Source: JAFGSG01 sp964626055 (GTDB lineage Bacteria > Spirochaetota > UBA4802 > JAFGDQ01). From it: DNA of 28,071 nucleotides. The stretch is from assembly GCA_964626055.1 (NCBI GenBank), contig CAZVDF010000043.1:1-28071 (forward strand), written 5' to 3'. The notes below the pieces were generated by a model. It worked only from the letters and a program-made list of their open reading frames with translations. It was not told where the DNA came from and did not search any database. Shown here piece after piece: positions 22,947 through 28,071 of the stretch. The position numbers and the translations under genes were made by a program. The stretch's first letter is position 1, and every line of letters starts with the position of its first letter.

Positions 22947-23816
22947 ATGGATATCCTTGTATACGGAATAATCAACAGCATTATACTGGCTTTGTACTCG
23001 CTTGGTTTTACGCTCGTCTACAGCATAAGCAGGGTTCCCAATTTCGCCCATGGCGCCCTCTATATTGCCGGCGGATATTTAACCTGGATTTTTTCGAACA
23101 AAGTCGCCGCTTTTCCATATCCGCTTGATGTTATAATAGCGATTCTGCTGACAGCCCTCCTGGGATCACTGATCTATCAATTTATAATAATCAGAATACG
23201 CGGCATGGAAATATCGGAGATCATTGCCACGTATGCGATTGGGCTTGCGATACTGGAGGGATTGAGATGGGGAGGATTAAGAGGAATGACCTTTACACTC
23301 CCGGTTTTTTTCCAGGATTCCGTCAGTCTTTTCGGCGTGAGCGTTGACTATCAGAGACTTATTATAACCGGGGTCGGGATCGTCACGTTTATTCTCCTCT
23401 ATCTTTTTACCCATTTCACCAAGATAGGCCTGGCTCTCCGCGGCATCGCGCAGGACGAAAGGGCGGCAATGATGCTGGGGATTAATTCCGATATGACGGC
23501 GGTAGTTTCGCTTGCAATCGGATCAGCCCTTGCCGGATTTGCCGCCATACTTGTCCTTCCTCTCGGCAACATTGTTGTCGAGTCGGGTTATAATGTGCTC
23601 ATTTTTGCCGTTGCAGTATGCGTGATAGGGGGGCTGGGAAGCATCGGCGGCACGATCCTCGCCGCCTTTATCATCGGTTTCGCCCAGATACTTACCGAAG
23701 TATTTATCTCGGCACATTACCAGATGGTCGTATCGCTGCTGGCAATTATAGTCACGCTTCTTATCAAGCCGTCCGGCATATTCGGCAAACAAAAACAACT
23801 GGAAGAACGGGTATAG
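22947..23816 (+). CDS. ABC transporter permease, LivH type
   Basis: A 289-aa inner-membrane permease with about eight hydrophobic helices, a normal length for LivH. The first family motif is LVYSISRVPNFAHGALYIAGGY near the N-terminus. The coupling loop toward the ATPases is IGLALRGIAQDERAAMMLGIN. GGLGSIGGTILAAFIIG near the end is also characteristic. With the next gene it forms the membrane channel of the importer. It starts 37 bases after the binding-protein stop, with only a weak ribosome site. The next gene begins 2 bases after its stop. Confidence 0.95.
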   Translation: MDILVYGIINSIILALYSLGFTLVYSISRVPNFAHGALYIAGGYLTWIFSNKVAAFPYPLDVIIAILLTALLGSLIYQFIIIRIRGMEISEIIATYAIGLAILEGLRWGGLRGMTFTLPVFFQDSVSLFGVSVDYQRLIITGVGIVTFILLYLFTHFTKIGLALRGIAQDERAAMMLGINSDMTAVVSLAIGSALAGFAAILVLPLGNIVVESGYNVLIFAVAVCVIGGLGSIGGTILAAFIIGFAQILTEVFISAHYQMVVSLLAIIVTLLIKPSGIFGKQKQLEERV

Positions 23817-23818
23817 CC

Positions 23819-24829
23819 ATGGAAAATATGAGAAAAGAAAGGATAGACAGAGGGATAAAAGTAAGAACGGAAGGGATTTATGCCATAAGCTCTTTCAGAG
23901 AGATGCTGTATCTCCTTGGCCCGAGATTATTTCTGATCATAATAATAATCATACTTCCTTTTGTTCTGGAGCTGGCGCCGTACTGGAAAAGAGTAATTAA
24001 TATAATATGCGTCTTTGCCATGATCGGTATTTCTTTTGATTTTCTGGCGAATTATACAGGCCTGGTCTGTCTCGGGGGCGCGTTCTTCACAGGAATAGGC
24101 GGATATTTTTCCGCAATATACAACGTATATCTTTCATTTCCCATATTTCTGGCGATCCCGTGCGCCGCAATCACCGGAGCAATATTCTGCACGATCGTTC
24201 TTCTTCCCTGCCTTCCCCTTCGGGGAGTATATTTCGCGATAGTTACTTTGATGTACCCTTTGCTTTTTACGAGAATTATTGAAGCTCTGGATATTCTCGG
24301 CGGCACCAACGGCGTAACGGGATTAAGCAGCTTTTGCAATCCATATGTTGAACACTATACTATTATTGCGGTTCTATTAATAACGCTTTTCGGCATGAGA
24401 AGATTTACGATACAGGACATCGGACTGGTTTTAAGAGGAGTTAAGGACAATGACCAGTCTGTTAAAGCTTCGGGTATAAATATAACTCATATGAAAATAT
24501 TCGCCGTGTTCATTGCTTCTCTTATCGGATGCTTCGCCGGGGCGTATCTTGCTCATCTCTATATGTGGGCGGGCATCTCGCTTTTCGCGCTCGATTTCTC
24601 CATTCTCCCGATCGCGGCTGTCGTGATCGGCGGCGGGGGCACGCTTGTGGGCGCCGTAATAGGATGCTTTATCCTTGTTCCGCTTTCAGAAATATTGAGG
24701 GCTTTCGGGACTTTCAGGATAGTCATATATTGCGTGATTTTAACCGCTTTCATCGTGTTTAAAAGCGAGGGCCTGATGAATTATATGCAGAGAAAATACT
24801 ATCAATTCGAAAGATGGGTGAAGGTATGA
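23819..24829 (+). CDS. ABC transporter permease, LivM type
   Basis: I place the start at the ATG at 23819 (336 aa), two bases after the LivH stop. The open frame extends upstream inside livH but reads unlike protein there. A cytoplasmic N-terminus of about 40 residues precedes 8-10 membrane helices. Family motifs are LGGAFFTGIGGY, the GGTNGVTGL loop, the coupling loop LRGVKDNDQSVKASGINI, and AAVVIGGGGTLVGAVIG. It pairs with LivH as the second half of the channel. Its stop TGA overlaps the ATG of the next gene (ATGA). Confidence 0.94.
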   Translation: MENMRKERIDRGIKVRTEGIYAISSFREMLYLLGPRLFLIIIIIILPFVLELAPYWKRVINIICVFAMIGISFDFLANYTGLVCLGGAFFTGIGGYFSAIYNVYLSFPIFLAIPCAAITGAIFCTIVLLPCLPLRGVYFAIVTLMYPLLFTRIIEALDILGGTNGVTGLSSFCNPYVEHYTIIAVLLITLFGMRRFTIQDIGLVLRGVKDNDQSVKASGINITHMKIFAVFIASLIGCFAGAYLAHLYMWAGISLFALDFSILPIAAVVIGGGGTLVGAVIGCFILVPLSEILRAFGTFRIVIYCVILTAFIVFKSEGLMNYMQRKYYQFERWVKV

Positions 24830-25593
24830 GCGAAGAAACTATCCTGTCCGTAAAGAATATTTCAAAATCCTTCGGCGGTCTCAGCGCGCTTGCAAATGTG
24901 AGTTTCGATATTCAGAGAGGCGATGTATTCGGTATAATAGGGCCGAACGGCTCCGGAAAAACGACGCTCATAAACTGCATTACGGGGTTCATAAAACCGG
25001 ACGAAGGCAGCGTGTTCTTTAAAGGGAGAAATATCACGGGCAAGCAGCCTCATAAAATAGCTCATGAAGGCATAGCCCGGACATTCCAGATAATGAGGCC
25101 GTATTATTCCCTTCCCGCATTCAAGAATCTAATTATACCTCTCTGGTCTCCAAGAGCAAGAAAGATAGGAGGATGGCGCGGCGGCGGGAAACACGGGGAC
25201 AGGGATACGGTCGCTGTCGATATTCTTGAGGAGATAGGATTTGAAAGAGATTCAAGGGTACCCTATAAGCTGGCCTCAACTTTGCCTACGGGCTACCAGA
25301 AAAGGCTTGAGCTTGCAAGATGTATCGCGATAAGACCCGAAATAATTTTTTGCGATGAAGTATTTTCCGGCCTCAGTATGAGCGAAATCGCGGGCATGAC
25401 CCCTCTGATTGAGAAGCTCAAAATTGAGGGAATTACCCTTATAATGATCGAGCACAGATTAAGGGAGCTTTTCAAAGTAGCCAACAGGGTTATGGCACTT
25501 AACTTCGGCGAAAAGATCACTGAAGGCGAACCGGCAAGCGTCATTGAAAACAGGAAAGTGAAAGAAGCCTATCTCGGAAGTGAAGGAGTTTAA
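24826..25593 (+). CDS. ABC transporter ATPase, LivG type
   Basis: A 255-aa cytoplasmic ATPase. I choose the ATG at 24826, which overlaps the LivM stop as ATGA and has GGGTGAAGG just before it, over the in-frame ATG at 24814. Walker A is IIGPNGSGKTTL. The signature region reads LPTGYQKRLELARCIA, and Walker B reads EIIFCDEVFSGLS, followed by the switch His in MIEHRL. LivG-type ATPases normally read DEP after Walker B; Val replaces Pro here. The long insertion between the Q-loop and the signature (the SPRARKIGGWRGGG stretch) is unusual in being Gly/Arg rich. It works with LivF to power the importer. Confidence 0.94.
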   Translation: MSEETILSVKNISKSFGGLSALANVSFDIQRGDVFGIIGPNGSGKTTLINCITGFIKPDEGSVFFKGRNITGKQPHKIAHEGIARTFQIMRPYYSLPAFKNLIIPLWSPRARKIGGWRGGGKHGDRDTVAVDILEEIGFERDSRVPYKLASTLPTGYQKRLELARCIAIRPEIIFCDEVFSGLSMSEIAGMTPLIEKLKIEGITLIMIEHRLRELFKVANRVMALNFGEKITEGEPASVIENRKVKEAYLGSEGV

Positions 25594-25595
25594 TC

Positions 25596-26342
25596 ATGTT
25601 CGAAGCGAATGAGTTAATGGTATTTTATGAAAACATGGTTGCTCTTAACAATGTAAGCATAAAATGCGATAGAAACCGGATAGTCGGGATTTTCGGCTCC
25701 AACAGCGCCGGTAAAAGCACATTGATGTACGCCCTCTCCGGAATTATTCTTGATATTAAAAAGAAAGAAGAAATGCGCGGGGGAGAGCGCATATCCATAT
25801 TCGGAAAGGTTTTGCTTGACGGCGAAGATATAACTTCCATGAAGCCTCATATAAGAGCGAAGCGGGGAACAATACTGTGCCCTGAAAGAAGAAGGATATT
25901 CCCCGAAAGCTCAGTTCTGGAAAACCTGAAAATCGGTTCTTATCTTACGAGTTGTAAAGAAACAAACGATAATCTTGAATACGTACTCAACCTGTTCCCG
26001 CGATTAAAAGACCATCTTAAACGCCAGGGAGGATTCCTTAGCGGCGGGGAGCAGCAGATGCTGGCAATCGGAAGGGCGCTTATGGCAAATCCGAAAGTCC
26101 TTCTACTTGATGAGCCGCTTATGGGTTTAAGCCCGGCTTATCAGGAAATCGTCATCAACGGCACAAAGGAAATACGCGATACAAGGAAAATCAGTATAAT
26201 TGTTACGGAACAATACGCGAGGCCTGTTATACCTATCATTGACTATGGATATATACTCGAAAACGGTTCAAGCGTTCTTTCCGGGACAGGAGAGGAACTG
26301 ATGAACAACCCGGATGTTAAATCCGCTTATTTCGGTGTATAA
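25596..26342 (+). CDS. ABC transporter ATPase, LivF type
   Basis: A 248-aa ATPase that starts 2 bases after the LivG stop, with AAGGAG about 8 bases upstream. The P-loop reads GIFGSNSAGKSTL (Ser where most family members have Gly). The signature is LSGGEQQMLAIGRAL, Walker B is VLLLDEPLMGLSP, and a typical LivF end is the GTGEELMNNPDVKSAYFGV stretch. A short insertion of about 15 residues (IKKKEEMRGGERI) follows the first helix. It pairs with LivG in the importer. The next gene starts 11 bases downstream. Confidence 0.94.
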   Translation: MFEANELMVFYENMVALNNVSIKCDRNRIVGIFGSNSAGKSTLMYALSGIILDIKKKEEMRGGERISIFGKVLLDGEDITSMKPHIRAKRGTILCPERRRIFPESSVLENLKIGSYLTSCKETNDNLEYVLNLFPRLKDHLKRQGGFLSGGEQQMLAIGRALMANPKVLLLDEPLMGLSPAYQEIVINGTKEIRDTRKISIIVTEQYARPVIPIIDYGYILENGSSVLSGTGEELMNNPDVKSAYFGV

Positions 26343-26353
26343 GAGGTCTTTAT

Positions 26354-28003
26354 ATGCAATATTTCAATCATCAATATACTTTCAGCCGTTTCGATGAGAT
26401 GTCCAAAAAGTATCCGGATAACATAGCAATAATCTTTCTTGGACAGAAATTCACCTATAAGTATCTGCACAATCTTATTGATAAATTTGCAACAGGTCTT
26501 TCCAATCTGGGAATTAAAAAAGGCGACAGGGTGATGCTTTATATTTCTAACTGCCCCCAATGGATAATAGCGAATTTTGCCATTAATAAAATAGGCGCCA
26601 TAACGGTGCCTGTAGCTCATATATACACAGCCTACGAAATTGAATACATGATCAAAGACGCGGAGATTGAAACGATTATTTGTCTTGATACTAATTTCGG
26701 ATATGTAAAAGAGCTAATGGACAGGACAGGCCTTAAGAGAGTTATTGTAACGAATCTGATTGACCTGGTTTCTCCTCTCAAGAAATTTGTGGGTTTTATC
26801 TTCGATAAAGTACCAAAAGGAAAGGTTAAAAAAAGCGAGAAGATCTTCATGTTCCTGAATATTTTGAGAAAGAGCCGTCCAAATCCGCCGCAGGTTGAGC
26901 TCGATCCGTATAACGATCTTTCATATATAATGTACACTGGGGGCACAACAGGTTTCCCAAAAGGAGTGCCGGGCAACCATATAGGAGAGATATCATATAT
27001 TAACGATATAATGAATGATGTGATATGTAACCTGGTTGAAGAAGGGAAGGATAAGGTTTTAATGGTTAATCCCCTGTTCCATATAATGGCTAAGGGATTT
27101 GCCATAGGATTCGGACTTAATTACGGCAATACTATTGTATTGATGCCCACGCCTGAAGTAGACTCCCTTCTGGCTGCTGTTGAAAGATATAAAATAAAAT
27201 GGCTTCTCGGAGTACCCGCTTTGTACCGGATGATTCTGGAGAACGACAGGCTGAACCAGTACGATCTAAGCTCGCTCAGGTACTGTTATTGCGGGGGAGA
27301 TGTTTTACCGGCCGAGATATTCAATACATGGAAAAGCAAATATAATATACCGCTTTACCAGGTCTACGGTTCAACCGAAATAGGGCACGTTGCCTACAGC
27401 CGTTTGAATTCAGAACCTTCATGCACGGTAATAGGCCTGCCATTAAAGACAAGAAAATCCATCGTTGTCGACAGGGACACTCTTGAGGTGCTTCCCTTCG
27501 GGGAAGTGGGAGAATTGCTCGTAACATCTCCGTACACAATTAAAAATTATATTAATAAGCCGGATGAAACAAGCTACGCCTTCGTTAAAATCGGGGATGA
27601 GATCTATTACCGGATGGGCGATTTCGTAAAGATGAACGAAAACGGCACGCTGGAATTCGTTGAAAGAACAGCGGACATCATAAAGCACAGGGCATACAGG
27701 GTTTCGGCATCCGAAATAGAAGCCGTTTTGCAGAACCATCCGACAGTCGTGGGCGCATGCGTAATAGGAGTGCCGGACCCTAAAGTCGGAGAGAGAATTA
27801 AGGCTATCGTTGTTCTGCAGGAAGACGCAAAAGGGATAAACAGCGCGGAGCTCATAATGTGGTGCAGGGAAAGACTTGCTCCGTACAAGATCCCGAGCTA
27901 CATTGAGTTCAGGGATATGCTTCCCAAATCAAAAGTAGGAAAGCTTCTCCGCCGCGAGATAAGGGACGAAGAAAAGAGGAAGACCGCGAAGGCAGTGAAA
28001 TAA
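26354..28003 (+). CDS. AMP-forming acyl-CoA synthetase
   Basis: A 549-aa adenylate-forming enzyme (ANL superfamily). It activates a carboxylic acid as acyl-AMP and then transfers it to CoA. The P-loop is YTGGTTGFPKG (194-204), followed by YGSTE (338-342), YRMGD (419-423) and the hinge region ERTADIIKHRAYRVSASEIE (437-456). The catalytic lysine is K530 in LPKSKVGKLLR. The Gly usually found between IK and the Y/V strand is replaced by Arg-Ala. The length fits medium/long-chain or aromatic acid ligases. Its position 11 bases after livF strongly suggests cotranscription with the importer, so it may activate the imported acid. The exact substrate is unknown. Confidence 0.93.
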   Translation: MQYFNHQYTFSRFDEMSKKYPDNIAIIFLGQKFTYKYLHNLIDKFATGLSNLGIKKGDRVMLYISNCPQWIIANFAINKIGAITVPVAHIYTAYEIEYMIKDAEIETIICLDTNFGYVKELMDRTGLKRVIVTNLIDLVSPLKKFVGFIFDKVPKGKVKKSEKIFMFLNILRKSRPNPPQVELDPYNDLSYIMYTGGTTGFPKGVPGNHIGEISYINDIMNDVICNLVEEGKDKVLMVNPLFHIMAKGFAIGFGLNYGNTIVLMPTPEVDSLLAAVERYKIKWLLGVPALYRMILENDRLNQYDLSSLRYCYCGGDVLPAEIFNTWKSKYNIPLYQVYGSTEIGHVAYSRLNSEPSCTVIGLPLKTRKSIVVDRDTLEVLPFGEVGELLVTSPYTIKNYINKPDETSYAFVKIGDEIYYRMGDFVKMNENGTLEFVERTADIIKHRAYRVSASEIEAVLQNHPTVVGACVIGVPDPKVGERIKAIVVLQEDAKGINSAELIMWCRERLAPYKIPSYIEFRDMLPKSKVGKLLRREIRDEEKRKTAKAVK

Positions 28004-28020
28004 AGCTGTGCTTATTAATT

Positions 28021-28071
28021 ACTCAAGTTGACTGACTTTTATTACACTATTTCTTAATACTATCGATAGAA
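28021..28071. mobile_element. MITE-like element, copy 2 (partial, cut by window end)
   Basis: These last 51 bases are the exact reverse complement of 16935-16985, the right end of the element upstream of trpB. The sequence stops inside the internal inverted repeat, so the rest of the copy lies beyond the window. It begins 17 bases after the acyl-CoA synthetase stop. Confidence 0.88.

Noticed and set aside
23618..23818. Upstream extension of the LivM frame inside livH
   Set aside because: The extra residues are basic and unlike the family. The ATG at 23819, just after the livH stop, gives the normal LivM N-terminus.

Overview
The window is a 28 kb piece of AT-rich bacterial chromosome. The best guess for its source is a spirochaete (Spirochaetota). 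This is inferred from the mix of genes: two methyl-accepting proteins with spirochaete-like signalling hairpins, a large acidic membrane-anchored TPR protein resembling the spirochaetal flagellar collar protein FlcA, a secreted protein with two AMPK/CBM48-type folds, a PilZ protein, and a fused cyclophilin-FKBP. No rRNA or strong phylogenetic marker is present, so the assignment is moderate.

Layout. (1) 146-1688: a two-gene operon (TPR/membrane protein and an unknown partner), then a tRNA-Lys(CUU) with a good sigma70 promoter. (2) 2058-5509: signalling genes, namely a class III nucleotide-cyclase-like protein, a short chemoreceptor, an unknown protein and a PilZ (c-di-GMP) protein. (3) 5563-9657: the large FlcA-like TPR protein and, divergently, the secreted two-domain CBM48-like protein. 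(4) 10074-13286, minus strand: NADP-isocitrate dehydrogenase with an Lrp/AsnC regulator directly downstream, then argC. (5) 13502-14768: a DUF433/DUF5615 toxin-antitoxin-like pair and a lipoprotein. (6) 14755-16775: trpB-trpA on the minus strand, overlapping by 4 bases. (7) 17409-21321: the dual-family immunophilin and a large multi-TM chemoreceptor, both on the minus strand. (8) 21644-28003: a complete LivK-H-M-G-F ABC transporter operon ending in an AMP-forming acyl-CoA synthetase, which suggests uptake of a carboxylic acid followed by CoA activation.

The gaps between genes are rich in small non-coding repeats. One family is a miniature inverted-repeat element of about 200 bp lying directly upstream of trpB (16787-16986). 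Its terminal 51 bases recur exactly and inverted at the very end of the window (28021-28071). A second is a 40-bp GC-rich element, found near-identically at 105-144 and 9763-9802 and partially at 9964-9988; the first copy seems to be built into the start of a gene. A third is a 128-bp element with 27-bp inverted ends (11866-11993), followed by a densely folded palindromic block (12003-12146) between icd and argC.

Most genes belong to known families. The less ordinary parts are the repeat elements that abut or enter gene starts, the transporter/acyl-CoA ligase operon, the dual immunophilin, the variant TrpB active-site loop, and several signalling proteins with unusual sensor regions.
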